Below are positions 34,507 through 43,327 of a DNA stretch of 64,000 bases, in pieces. Position 1 is the first letter of the stretch. Each line of letters opens with the position of its first letter. The position numbers and the translations under genes are program-made. The notes beneath the pieces are model-generated. The model did no database searches. It was given only the letters and a program-made list of their open reading frames with translations, and had not been told where the DNA came from. The DNA comes from JAGHAJ01 sp964559865 [NCBI: uncultured Synergistota bacterium] (GTDB lineage Bacteria > Synergistota > JAGHAJ01). The stretch lies in contig CAZLJD010000041.1 in assembly GCA_964559865.1 (NCBI GenBank), positions 1-64,000 of the forward strand, given 5' to 3'.

Positions 34507-35304
34507 TTACTCCAACCTTAGGTAAACCGTCCTACCCCGATACCTCAGACTATCAATATTGTTGAAGTTGTACCGCAAATCATTTACGAAAGAAGATATA
34601 TATCCCCTATAGCTAACATAAATCTTGGCATTACCAGAGCTGTAGTCTGCCACAACTACTTTCCTCACAGAGGGTATGTGTTGCAGTCTGTCTACTATCT
34701 CATTCACCTGACTAAAACTCTCTATCCCGGATACTCTCAATATGTACTTGTGCAATCTCCTGCTAGAGCCACCTGCAGGCACAAGTCCCACAAGATATTT
34801 GCCAAGCATCGTAGCCGCTTTGAGAAGAGCCTTACTCCTTGCCTCACCTCTGGTATATCCTATAGCTTTTGACACAAAAGACTTTGCAAAGATAAAACGA
34901 CCATCTTTAGTTCTGTAAGCCTTTGCAGATATGGAAGCTGTGCCTGTATACAAACCAAACTCATTTTGTCTTGCCCTGTGCATAACAGCTCTGCCCTTTA
35001 AAAAAACATCTATCCTGTAAAGACTACCCAGCTTCATTATGCCGTCTACATCGCCCTTTAGCGCAAGAATAGCAGCCTTGCTCCTGCGTATACGATTTAT
35101 CTGATTTTTGTCAACCACCTTGAAACCGGCATTCATCAGTATCTCTATAATCCTTGCTTCAGCTGAACCAATCGTGCTATTGTACCCAAAACTGTAACCC
35201 TGATATATAATCACAGCTATCCGCTGGTTTCTGGTTATGGCAAAAGCAATAGAAGAAGAAACCAGCACAAAGAGCAGACAAAACAGCAGCACCCTTCTCA
35301 TCAC
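34507..35304 (-). CDS. Exported protein with FlgT-like C-terminal domain
   Basis: This 265-residue protein has a signal peptide (cleavage likely after SIAFA) and no lipobox. Residues about 25-175 form an alpha/beta domain of the CsgG/TolB-N/FlgT-middle style (RIAVIIYQGYSFG, a MNAGFKVVDKNQI turn, and GEARSKALLKAATML). Residues about 185-245 form a small strand-helix-strand domain starting LRVSGIESFSQV that is also found at the C-terminus of the cluster gene at 37147-38310. It is the last gene of the five-gene exported cluster and overlaps the CsgG-like gene by four bases. I cannot name it; the role is likely envelope-associated. Confidence 0.7.
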   Translation of the reverse strand: MMRRVLLFCLLFVLVSSSIAFAITRNQRIAVIIYQGYSFGYNSTIGSAEARIIEILMNAGFKVVDKNQINRIRRSKAAILALKGDVDGIMKLGSLYRIDVFLKGRAVMHRARQNEFGLYTGTASISAKAYRTKDGRFIFAKSFVSKAIGYTRGEARSKALLKAATMLGKYLVGLVPAGGSSRRLHKYILRVSGIESFSQVNEIVDRLQHIPSVRKVVVADYSSGNAKIYVSYRGYISSFVNDLRYNFNNIDSLRYRGRTVYLRLE

Positions 35305-36674
35305 AAAGCACCTACCTTCTTTAGCTTTCTATTTATGGGGACATAATTCGGATTTATTTCATGGCCAATCTTCCAGTACTTAATAGCACTCTTCTTGTTT
35401 CCTATTTCGTAGTAAACCTCCCCTATCCAGTAGTAAGCAAGATAGTCGCCCTTGTACAGCTTTATTGCCTCTTTGAGTATTTTTATAGAGCGCGCATACC
35501 TCCTGTGAGAATAGTTCCACCACCACTGTTTATGTATCCTTTTGAGGTTCTCCTTTAATTCGAAAGACACAGGGAAATAATCTATCACCTTTATAGAGTC
35601 AGAAGTGTTAGCAATATCGCTCTTGGGCAAAACCTTAGGAGTAGCAGTCGAAGGAGGAGAGCTCTCACTTGGAGCAGATGGAGAAGGTTTGTTTTCCGTT
35701 CTCTTACTTTTATTAAAGAGTTTGGATATGTCACGTGCAGACCTTGGGCTTATAGTTATCTTTTCCACATCCTTTGCAGATATTGGCACAACTTTGTCCC
35801 CTCTCTTCAATGGGCCACCCTTTATAACTTTACCAATAGAATAGCGGGCATGCGTTTCAACGATTTTTATTACACCAAGGTAAAGCTTTTCAACTCCCAA
35901 GATCTCTCCGTTAACACCCTTTATAGGTGCCCCCTCCACATAAGCAGCAAAGTAATCACCCTTTTCAACCTCTCCCGTAGCAGAACCTACATCTATGTAA
36001 ACGGTATTCATTCCTCCTCTTACAACATGGATACCCCCTGTAGCCTCCGCATTTTCCATGTAGAACTTTCTTACTATCTTCTTTATGCACTTGTACGTTG
36101 CTGCAGCAAGTATTCCCTGCACTTGACCTTGTGCATAAACAGCTCCCCTAAAGGCCACTCCACCTATAGTATGCGACGCTTCGCCAGTCTCCCTTGCCAC
36201 CAGCATAATTTCACCCGTCTCTACATTTATCATTCTCACATCGAGGGTAACATACGCCTTCTTTTCTCCTATCGCTATACCACCTATACCCGGTATAGGC
36301 AACACCCCTCCGCTCTGCTTGAATGTAAACTGCGTTATACTACCTGTGATAATCGCCTGAACACCAAGGAGCTTACCCAAGCGAACAGCAGTAGCACTAT
36401 CCACTAGGCCAGAAGCTGCAAGACGATGTTCTCTTGCTATAGCTTGGATCCTCGATCTCTCGACTATAGAGTACATGTGTGTTTTGTAAAGCTCAGTAGT
36501 AAACATGTCTGTTATTGCTCTCCTCACAGCATCCGTTACAGGTGTAGGACCAGAGGCGTTGTTCTGAAAATCAACTATAGCAACACGCATCTTGGAAGAG
36601 GCAACAGCGGGAGCAATCGCAACAAACAGAAGCACAGACACTATCATACTTACAGACATCACCTTTTTAAACAT
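35301..36674 (-). CDS. CsgG-like exported protein with SH3-like and TPR domains
   Basis: This 457-residue protein has a signal peptide ending APAVA with no lipobox cysteine. Residues about 28-215 are a CsgG-type domain (VAIVDFQN, then a ELYKTHMYSIVERSRI turn and LGKLLGVQAIITGSIT). Residues about 218-310 resemble the FlgT C-terminal SH3-like domain (IDVGSATGEVEKGDYF and a RGDKVV end). A low-complexity Pro/Ser linker (about 335-355) follows, then a C-terminal TPR-like pair (ARSIKILKEAIKLYKGDY and SAIKYWKIGHEINPNY). CsgG itself is an outer-membrane lipoprotein pore for curli export; lack of the lipobox argues against the same pore. It sits between two FlgT/LPP20-like genes. Confidence 0.8.
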   Translation of the reverse strand: MFKKVMSVSMIVSVLLFVAIAPAVASSKMRVAIVDFQNNASGPTPVTDAVRRAITDMFTTELYKTHMYSIVERSRIQAIAREHRLAASGLVDSATAVRLGKLLGVQAIITGSITQFTFKQSGGVLPIPGIGGIAIGEKKAYVTLDVRMINVETGEIMLVARETGEASHTIGGVAFRGAVYAQGQVQGILAAATYKCIKKIVRKFYMENAEATGGIHVVRGGMNTVYIDVGSATGEVEKGDYFAAYVEGAPIKGVNGEILGVEKLYLGVIKIVETHARYSIGKVIKGGPLKRGDKVVPISAKDVEKITISPRSARDISKLFNKSKRTENKPSPSAPSESSPPSTATPKVLPKSDIANTSDSIKVIDYFPVSFELKENLKRIHKQWWWNYSHRRYARSIKILKEAIKLYKGDYLAYYWIGEVYYEIGNKKSAIKYWKIGHEINPNYVPINRKLKKVGAL

Positions 36675-36690
36675 GTAAACTTGCCTCCCT

Positions 36691-37134
36691 TCACTTTATC
36701 TTCACACAATACAGTATTATCTTCTTGAGCGGTATAGCAACCCTCACATAGTAATAGTCATCCTGTATCCACCCTTTTAGCAGGTGTTCCCTCACTATCT
36801 TTCCAGAAACAGTTATTGATACAGCATTAGAAGGTACTCCATACTTCAAATTATATAAGACAAGCAGTGCGTTCCTCCTTGCATCTACAATTGCTGCCCT
36901 TCTCGCCAAAAGCTTAGACTGACCAGACGATGATCCCCCATACTGCGAAAGAGGTGCCCTACCAAGAACATAAAGCAACTTACTATCCCAGTCCACCTTA
37001 CCCCACGAAAACTTTTGCAGAAAATCATTATCCCAGTTTAACTGTTGGAGTTCATCAACTGTAAGGGCATATGCAACACAATTCATCCCTATCAAAACAA
37101 TAGCAAATACACTTACCCAAGAAACCATCTTCAT
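36691..37134 (-). CDS. Small exported LPP20-like protein
   Basis: This 147-residue protein has a signal peptide (MKMVSWVSVFAIVLIGMNCVAYA; the Cys is not in a lipobox context). The mature part has a Trp-rich N-terminus (NWDNDF, SWGKVDWDSK), then an LPP20-type helix LLARRAAIVDARRNALLVL, followed by strands ending VRVAIPLKKIILYCVKI. LPP20-like domains occur in flagellar-sheath and FlgT-related envelope proteins. It is the third gene of the exported cluster, 12 bases after its upstream neighbour. No more precise function can be given. Confidence 0.68.
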   Translation of the reverse strand: MKMVSWVSVFAIVLIGMNCVAYALTVDELQQLNWDNDFLQKFSWGKVDWDSKLLYVLGRAPLSQYGGSSSGQSKLLARRAAIVDARRNALLVLYNLKYGVPSNAVSITVSGKIVREHLLKGWIQDDYYYVRVAIPLKKIILYCVKIK

Positions 37135-37146
37135 AACTTCCTCACC

Positions 37147-38310
37147 TCATTTTCCCTTAGGCTTACACACCACCTTGCCTGCGGAAAAGCCTGTAACTTC
37201 ATAACCAAGTTTTTCCAGTTTTATTGCGAGGAATTCCGCACTACCTTTTATATTTACATCAAACTCTGCATTCCCCCCTACAAAGCTCCTCTGATAAACC
37301 GCAACCACATTCTCTATGCGAGAGACTGCATCCTTAAAACTCATCGCCTCAGAAAATGTTACACCCTCAACCCTAACCCTTATAGTTCTACCCGGTATAG
37401 CAGAAGGACCTCCACCAGCAAGGGCATAAGCCACCTTATACATCATGGATCTCCCTGCCTTATACCCCAACCACTTAAACACCTTCACAGCTCCATCTTC
37501 CAAGCTCATACCTCTCTGCCTCCCAGACACCGACAGACTATCAACTATCTGCGCCGTCTGAGAAACAACAGCTCTCACCTGCAACTGCCCTTTTACTCCA
37601 TATACTACCTGCCCATACAACTTCTGCTTGGTATATGCAAAAGCCATTGCCCTCCCATATACCACAATATCTGCATTGTGCTTTACAGCCAACTCTTTAG
37701 CAAGTGAAAGGTCACCAGACATTGCCTTTAAAGCTGCTAATCTCTTCTCGTTTTTAGATATCTGCTCAGGGTCTACCAACTGATAACCTGCCTTCTGGAA
37801 AACTGCAAGCATGGCAGATTCAACCGTAGAGACAAACGGTTTCTCCTTTCCTATCCTCTCATCTACAAGCAGCATAACAACAGGATTCCCCAACGCGTCT
37901 ATAACAACAGGGCCAAGTACATCGTTCAGCCTCTTCATGGAGACCGTAGCCTTTACTTTCAAGTGAAGTATCCCATCAGGTGTTTTCCATTTTCTCAACA
38001 CTCTGTAGCCAGTAACAAGTCCCTTGCTTTTTGCAAACACCTTGTCTCTAACAACCTCAAAGTTCTTCATCTCGGTAACACTATGTATTAAGACACCCAT
38101 GCCTTTCTCTATAGCATTCCTAAAGGCATCCAGCTTCGCTTCGTCAAATGCTCTAGACACATTACCATCTACTATAGCTGCAGCTCCCTCTACGATAACA
38201 GTAACAGGAGAAGGGTTTTTGGCAAACCCTACTCCCGGTGTACTGACCAAAAGAAAAAACACGGCAAGGAAAACAAACAGTCTACTTCTCGCTTTCATTC
38301 CCGATCTCAC
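37147..38310 (-). CDS. FlgT-like exported protein
   Basis: This 387-residue protein has a signal peptide ending GVGFA. Residues about 35-135 match the FlgT N-terminal domain (VIVEGAAAIVDGN, the EAKLDAFRNAIEKGMG helix and KSKGLVTGYRVL). Residues about 140-270 form a middle alpha/beta domain (GNPVVMLLVDERIG and KHNADIVVYGRA). Residues about 300-385 are a small domain starting IRVRVEGVTFSEAM shared with the gene at 34507-35304. In Vibrio, FlgT helps build the flagellar H ring, but many homologues are not flagellar. The gene overlaps the LPP20-like gene upstream by four bases. Confidence 0.75.
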   Translation of the reverse strand: MRSGMKARSRLFVFLAVFFLLVSTPGVGFAKNPSPVTVIVEGAAAIVDGNVSRAFDEAKLDAFRNAIEKGMGVLIHSVTEMKNFEVVRDKVFAKSKGLVTGYRVLRKWKTPDGILHLKVKATVSMKRLNDVLGPVVIDALGNPVVMLLVDERIGKEKPFVSTVESAMLAVFQKAGYQLVDPEQISKNEKRLAALKAMSGDLSLAKELAVKHNADIVVYGRAMAFAYTKQKLYGQVVYGVKGQLQVRAVVSQTAQIVDSLSVSGRQRGMSLEDGAVKVFKWLGYKAGRSMMYKVAYALAGGGPSAIPGRTIRVRVEGVTFSEAMSFKDAVSRIENVVAVYQRSFVGGNAEFDVNIKGSAEFLAIKLEKLGYEVTGFSAGKVVCKPKGK

Positions 38311-39233
38311 CTCTTCACTACTATAACCCTACATCTGCTTCTGAAATCAAACCTGTTGTGTCTTATTATCTGTGCATACTTCATTGGTATCACCATGTCG
38401 ACATTGTTCGGGGATACAGTCCTTATCACTTTAACAACAAGTGGACGAGTCGCAACACGTGGGTCTCCCTTCGCATAGTTTATATTGGTCTGATAAGCCA
38501 CCAATCCGCTTGCCATGAACCTTTCCCTATCAACAAAGTTAATGGAATATACCTCTTTACCCTTCGGATCAAGCACTCTACAAAGTGTAGCAGGTATCAA
38601 CGGTACACTTCTTGCATCCAATACCAATCCAGAGTAATTATATTTTGCCTTAGGCATCTCATGAGGGCGACGAGAAGGTATTTTCTTTATCTTAGCAACC
38701 ACATCCCTAATGCCTTTCAAGTATATTCTCCCTGTAACAGTGTAAATCCCTTCATTTGGATCCCACTCACTCTTCACTATTCTTACACCCTTTATCCATC
38801 CATGAACTTCACTCTTAACCCAATCTTGAGCCATAAAATTATTCATAACCGTCCTACTGTCAATCCTTACACCCTTTATTGCTTCAAGTAGATTCCTCTG
38901 CAGATCCAATATAGCACCTCTTTTGGCAAGCAATACCCCTTGGGCTTTATTCTTTACATTGCTCGGAGGAACTGCAGAACCGGTAGCTTCTATGTAGTCC
39001 TTCGTCCAGTTTATCACCGCATTTGGACCCTTTTCTATAACAGGAGGTGCTTCCTTTGGAGGAGGTGAAGCCTCTGAAACCTGATTTGGAGGTGGCACCT
39101 GACTATTAGAATTTATCATACCCCCTCCTGTACCTCCAATCATACCCGAGGAGCTGCCCGATGCCGCTAAACCAATAGGCAGCAAGGTAAACAAAAGCAG
39201 CCCTACCATAAGTCCTACTATTATCCTTCTCAT
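38307..39233 (-). CDS. Exported LPP20-like protein with Gly/Pro-rich N-terminus
   Basis: This 308-residue protein is the first gene of the exported cluster. It has a signal peptide ending PIGLAA, then a low-complexity Gly/Ser stretch and a Pro-rich stretch (PPPNQ, PPPKEAPP) to about residue 65. An LPP20-like domain follows (about 75-185; VLLAKRGAILDLQRNLLEAI) with a YTVTGRIYLKG strand. A C-terminal strand-rich region (about 195-308; YNYSGLVLDARSVPLIPATL) may be a separate small domain. GGAGGGG lies before the ATG. Function is unknown; context suggests a structural or assembly factor in the periplasm or outer membrane. Confidence 0.7.
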   Translation of the reverse strand: MRRIIVGLMVGLLLFTLLPIGLAASGSSSGMIGGTGGGMINSNSQVPPPNQVSEASPPPKEAPPVIEKGPNAVINWTKDYIEATGSAVPPSNVKNKAQGVLLAKRGAILDLQRNLLEAIKGVRIDSRTVMNNFMAQDWVKSEVHGWIKGVRIVKSEWDPNEGIYTVTGRIYLKGIRDVVAKIKKIPSRRPHEMPKAKYNYSGLVLDARSVPLIPATLCRVLDPKGKEVYSINFVDRERFMASGLVAYQTNINYAKGDPRVATRPLVVKVIRTVSPNNVDMVIPMKYAQIIRHNRFDFRSRCRVIVVKR

Positions 39234-39279
39234 AACGACCCCTCCTTTAATTCTAAACTAAATTAAATATCTGTGTTTA

Positions 39280-39285
39280 ATAATA
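39280..39285 (-). promoter_or_regulatory. -10 box of the CsgG/FlgT/LPP20 cluster
   Basis: On the minus strand a TATTAT preceded by TGG (an extended -10 pattern) lies about 47 bases before the first ATG of the cluster. No convincing -35 box is visible. The rest of 39234-39449 holds A/T-rich DNA and the start of the divergent AEC gene, with no gene of its own. Confidence 0.4.
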
Positions 39286-39449
39286 CCATAAACATTCAAA
39301 AACATAAAGGGGATATACACGGCCGGTAGTGGAGCAGAAGCGGAGGAGAAGTGGAAAAAGCAAAGTATGACAACTACTCACACCCACACATCAATTTCAG
39401 GAGTTGCACAATGTGTTAAAATACTTCTTGTGAAAGGAGGAGATAATAG

Positions 39450-40400
39450 ATGACTATAATCATAATCCTGAAAGCGCTGGCAGAAGTGATAACTATTGCA
39501 CTTATAGGTATTGTAGCCTTTCATCTCAAGATACTACCAGAGGAAAGCACCATGTATTTGAGTAAGCTTACCATAAATATCACATATCCTCTTTTGATAT
39601 TCAGCAGTGTTATCAAAAAGTTCCCTACAGTAATGCACACTCCCTATTGGTGGTTGCTGCCAATTGTAAACTTTGCACTACTTGGTACAGGAAGCCTGAT
39701 AGCTATAATCTATCTTCGCATGCATAAGAAAACACCGTTCAAAAGGGAATTCGTTATGCTTGCAGGATTTCACAACGGCGCATACTTACCACTGGTTCTC
39801 GTCGCTGCACTCTTCCCACAAGGCATGGCATCTGAGTATTTCGTTTACATATTCCTGTTCACCATGCTTTACGGACCATCCATGATAAGCATCTCAAAAT
39901 ATCTTTTCTCTGGTGAAACAGAGTTTAAACTGAAATACTTAATAAGTACACCATTAATAGCACTAATAACATCTATCTTATTGGTGTTGCTACATGTCGA
40001 CAACTATGTACCACTTATCCTTCTGCAGGCATTCGAAAAAGTGGGAAGCATGACAATACAACTTATACTTTTTACCCTCGGAGGTATTCTATACTTTTCA
40101 CTAAAGAGAGAACGCTCCTTTCAGCTTCGATATGCTTTGCCTGCCAGTATAATAAAACTAATCTTGGTTCCCCTAATCTTCATACTAATAGTCTACTTAA
40201 TACCCATGCCCCGATACATGCAGTTCCTCCTTATATTAGAAGCTGCTCAACCATCTGCCTTAAACATTACACTTCTAACACGCCTGTTTGGTGGGAACTA
40301 CAACATATCGAGCCAATCTACACTAACTATCTATACCTTGAGCCTTGCCACATTGCCCATATTTACTGCTATCGCAGTAAAGCTAAGCGGTATTCAGTAA
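39450..40400 (+). CDS. AEC-family permease (auxin efflux carrier type)
   Basis: This 316-residue membrane protein of the AEC/malonate-type permease family has about ten hydrophobic segments arranged as two repeats of five. Family-like signals are the first-helix region ending FHLKILPEESTMYLSKL, NITYPLLIFSSV, GAYLPLVLVAALF in the first half and AAQPSALNITLL near the end. Members export or import carboxylates or amino-acid-like compounds. A GAAAGGAGGAG site lies before the ATG, and a TAAAAT box preceded by TGT lies about 30 bases upstream. It ends 2 bases before the convergent oppF-like gene. Confidence 0.85.
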   Translation: MTIIIILKALAEVITIALIGIVAFHLKILPEESTMYLSKLTINITYPLLIFSSVIKKFPTVMHTPYWWLLPIVNFALLGTGSLIAIIYLRMHKKTPFKREFVMLAGFHNGAYLPLVLVAALFPQGMASEYFVYIFLFTMLYGPSMISISKYLFSGETEFKLKYLISTPLIALITSILLVLLHVDNYVPLILLQAFEKVGSMTIQLILFTLGGILYFSLKRERSFQLRYALPASIIKLILVPLIFILIVYLIPMPRYMQFLLILEAAQPSALNITLLTRLFGGNYNISSQSTLTIYTLSLATLPIFTAIAVKLSGIQ

Positions 40401-40402
40401 AA

Positions 40403-41374
40403 CTACCTATCGTACAGGTGACACGCTACGAAGTGCCCATCTTCCACCTCTAACATTTTGGGTTCCTGCAACTTACATATATCCATTGCCTTTGGGCACC
40501 TAGGGTGGAACCTACATCCCTGTGGGGGGTTGGCAGGACTCGGGACATCTCCTTGAAGTATTACCCTCCGCTTCCTGAAATCCGGATTAGGCACAGGCAC
40601 TGCAGAGATTAGCGCCTCTGTGTATGGATGCAACGGATTGTCAAAAAGCTGCCTCTTACGGGCAATTTCTACTATCTTTCCCAAATACATCACTATTATT
40701 CTATCACTTATGTGCTTTATCACACTCAAATCATGCGCAATGAATATATATGTCAGGCCAAACTCCTTCTGCAAATCCTCAAGAAGGTTTATGACCTGAG
40801 ACCTTATGGAGACATCAAGAGCAGAGACTGCTTCATCACAGACTATGAGCTTTGGATTAAGTGCGAGTGCCCGTGCTATACCTATTCTCTGTCTCTGTCC
40901 ACCACTAAACTCGTGTGGAAACCTGTTCATATAATCTGGTGACAAACCAACTTTCTGGAGTAAATCACCAACTATCTTGATCCTCTGAGCTCTATCATAC
41001 AAATTATGGCTCAACAAACCCTCAGCTATTATATCCTTAACCCTCATTCTCGGGTCAAGAGAACTATATGGGTCCTGAAAGATAATCTGCAAGTTTCTAC
41101 GTTCTTTCCTCATCTCCTCTGGAGGTAACTCAGCCAGATTTTTGCCCTGAAACACTACCTCACCAGAGGTAGGCTCTTCCAATCTGAGGATAGTAAGTCC
41201 CGTAGTAGTCTTACCACAACCAGATTCTCCAACCAGACCAAGCGTTTCACCCTCATACACATCAAAAGATACATCATCTACTGCCTTTATCCATCCCACA
41301 ACTCTCCTAAATACTCCCTTCTTTATAGGGAAATACTTTACAAGATGCTTTACTTCTAACAACGGTTTCTCCAT
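40403..41374 (-). CDS. Oligopeptide/dipeptide ABC transporter ATP-binding protein (OppF/DppF type)
   Basis: This 323-residue cytosolic ATPase is one of the pair that powers the peptide importer. Visible are Walker [10 protein letters not shown], the Q-loop [13 protein letters not shown], signature [15 protein letters not shown], Walker [13 protein letters not shown] and the C-terminal peptide-transporter cysteine set [14 protein letters not shown] that probably holds a Fe-S cluster. The start ATG is three bases after the oppD-like stop. It is the last gene of the operon, so the order is oppA-B-C-D-F. Confidence 0.95.
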   Translation of the reverse strand: MEKPLLEVKHLVKYFPIKKGVFRRVVGWIKAVDDVSFDVYEGETLGLVGESGCGKTTTGLTILRLEEPTSGEVVFQGKNLAELPPEEMRKERRNLQIIFQDPYSSLDPRMRVKDIIAEGLLSHNLYDRAQRIKIVGDLLQKVGLSPDYMNRFPHEFSGGQRQRIGIARALALNPKLIVCDEAVSALDVSIRSQVINLLEDLQKEFGLTYIFIAHDLSVIKHISDRIIVMYLGKIVEIARKRQLFDNPLHPYTEALISAVPVPNPDFRKRRVILQGDVPSPANPPQGCRFHPRCPKAMDICKLQEPKMLEVEDGHFVACHLYDR

Positions 41375-41377
41375 ACT

Positions 41378-42385
41378 CTACACCCCTACCAGCAAACCCT
41401 TTTGGACTTCTCTTCTTATTGCATCCATATTCCAACACCTAACCCAGTGTCCCTCTTCTACCTCAATAAGAGGCGGATCTTCCTCTCTACACCTATCAAT
41501 AGCATAGTGACACCTCGTATTAAAGCCGCAACCATTAGGAAAGTGCAGTGGATCAGGCACAACACCCGGTATCGCATTCAATCTATCTACTTCAACATCT
41601 AATCTTGGTATAGAGGTTAAAAGTCCAAATGTATAAGGATGCAACGGCCTGTGGAATATAGTTTTAACATCTGCATACTCCACCACCTTACCTGCATACA
41701 TGACAACCACTCTATCAGCTATCTCCGCTATCACTCCAAGATCATGCGTTATCATTATCAAAGAGGCCCCATATTCTTTCTGTAAGGATTTCATCAAATC
41801 CAATATCTGTGCCTGAATCGTAACATCAAGAGCAGTAGTAGGTTCATCTGCTATAATAAGAGAGGGATTACACGAAAGTGCCATAGCTATCATAGCCCTC
41901 TGTCTCATACCACCACTCAACTGGTGTGGGTACTCATGTACCCTCTGCTCAGGTATGGGGATACCAACTTTCCTAAGGAGCTCAATGGAGTGTTTCATCG
42001 CCTCCTTTTCACTCATCTTCAAATGTATCATGAGTGCTTCCGAGATCTGATATCCCACCGTAAATACTGGATTTAAAGCAGTCATGGGTTCCTGAAATAT
42101 CATTGCAATTTCTTTCCCACGAATCTGCCTCATCTCCTCATAACTCTTCTTAGTGAGATCCTCCCCCTTAAAGATAATTTCACCAGCAACTATCTTACCA
42201 GGATAATCCACAAGCCCCATTATAGAAAGTGCAGTCACACTCTTCCCACAACCAGATTCTCCCACTATTCCCAGCGTTTCTCCTTCATATACCTCAAAAT
42301 CAACCCCCCTAACTGCTTTCACCACACCGTCTTCCGTAAAAAAGTGCGTTTGCAGTCCTCTAAGTTTTAACAGAGGTTCTCTCAT
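41378..42385 (-). CDS. Oligopeptide/dipeptide ABC transporter ATP-binding protein (OppD/DppD type)
   Basis: This partner ATPase of the same importer is about 335 residues. It has Walker [10 protein letters not shown], the Q-loop [11 protein letters not shown], signature [15 protein letters not shown], Walker [17 protein letters not shown], the H-loop ITHDLG, and a C-terminal [15 protein letters not shown] cysteine group. I favour the ATG at 42385, which shares its A with the upstream TGA and has AGGGGAG 7 bases before it; a GTG one codon earlier would also work. All ATPase motifs are intact. Confidence 0.95.
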   Translation of the reverse strand: MREPLLKLRGLQTHFFTEDGVVKAVRGVDFEVYEGETLGIVGESGCGKSVTALSIMGLVDYPGKIVAGEIIFKGEDLTKKSYEEMRQIRGKEIAMIFQEPMTALNPVFTVGYQISEALMIHLKMSEKEAMKHSIELLRKVGIPIPEQRVHEYPHQLSGGMRQRAMIAMALSCNPSLIIADEPTTALDVTIQAQILDLMKSLQKEYGASLIMITHDLGVIAEIADRVVVMYAGKVVEYADVKTIFHRPLHPYTFGLLTSIPRLDVEVDRLNAIPGVVPDPLHFPNGCGFNTRCHYAIDRCREEDPPLIEVEEGHWVRCWNMDAIRREVQKGLLVGV

Positions 42386-43320
42386 CACAGTTCTCCCCTC
42401 AATCTGGGATCAAGTATATCCCTTAGAGTGTCTCCTATAAGGTTCCACGCAAGGACAAATAGAGCTATAAATAAAGCCGGAAAGAAAACGGTATACCAAT
42501 ACTGAAAGGCGTGTCCAGGAGAACCAACAATCCAATTCCTTGCAAAACTTGCCATCTGTCCCCAGTCAGCATAACCTTCAGGTGCACCCACTCCAAGGAA
42601 GCTTAAAGCAGACGCTGTAACCACCATGGAGCCCGTATCCATAGAAGCCTGCACTAATACAGGGAATATGGTATTGGGTAACAGATGCCTCAGTATTATT
42701 CTACCATCCTTTACGCCAAGTGCCTTCGCTGCCATTACATAAACATCCTCCCTAACTGCAAGAATACTACCCCTTATAACCCTTGCATACCCCATCCACC
42801 CAAAGACGATAAGCGCTATTATGACCTTATCCAACCCTTTGCCAAGAATAGTAGTAAGCACCATTGCAGCAACGAGGAAAGGAAAAGAGAGGAATACATC
42901 CGTAAATCTCATCAACACTTCGTCCAGCCACCCACCAAAGTAAGCAGCAACAGAACCCACAAATATCCCTATTATCATAGCGACCCCTACCGTAATTATC
43001 CCTACTTTAAATGCTGTCCTCGTACCCCACACAAGCCCGTAAAATATATCGTATCCACCCTGCTCCGTGCCGAGCAGAGCTTTAGTGAGCTTCACCTTCT
43101 TACCCATCTGTTCATATATCTCTCTTATATTATCTGACATAGGCGTACCAGGTGGTTGGGGATTAACATTCCAAGACATTCTCGGAACCTGATATGGGTC
43201 GTCAGAGAGAGGTGGAGCAATAATCGGAGCAAGTAAGGCTATCACAATAAAAAAAATGAGTAAAACTATACCTACTAAAGAGGCTGTATTACTCAAAAGC
43301 TTCTTTATAACTCTCTTCAT
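42385..43320 (-). CDS. Oligopeptide/dipeptide ABC transporter permease (OppC/DppC type)
   Basis: This 311-residue inner-membrane permease has an N-terminal helix and extended periplasmic loop (about residues 35-90, Pro-rich), then five further membrane segments with the EAA-type contact loop (AAKALGVKDGRIILRHLLPN). The C-terminal LDPRLRGEL end is typical of DppC proteins. It is 7 bases after the oppB-like stop and overlaps or abuts oppD. The length fits the family (about 290-315). Confidence 0.93.
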   Translation of the reverse strand: MKRVIKKLLSNTASLVGIVLLIFFIVIALLAPIIAPPLSDDPYQVPRMSWNVNPQPPGTPMSDNIREIYEQMGKKVKLTKALLGTEQGGYDIFYGLVWGTRTAFKVGIITVGVAMIIGIFVGSVAAYFGGWLDEVLMRFTDVFLSFPFLVAAMVLTTILGKGLDKVIIALIVFGWMGYARVIRGSILAVREDVYVMAAKALGVKDGRIILRHLLPNTIFPVLVQASMDTGSMVVTASALSFLGVGAPEGYADWGQMASFARNWIVGSPGHAFQYWYTVFFPALFIALFVLAWNLIGDTLRDILDPRLRGEL

Positions 43321-43327
43321 GGCAGGT

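Noticed and set aside
35850-36407. Open frame of 185 codons on the plus strand
   Set aside because: It lies opposite the CsgG-like gene and codes a biased Ser/Tyr/His-rich chain without start signals.
34507-39233. Curli biogenesis operon
   Set aside because: There is a CsgG-like domain but no curlin repeats, CsgE, CsgF or lipobox; the other genes are FlgT/LPP20-like.
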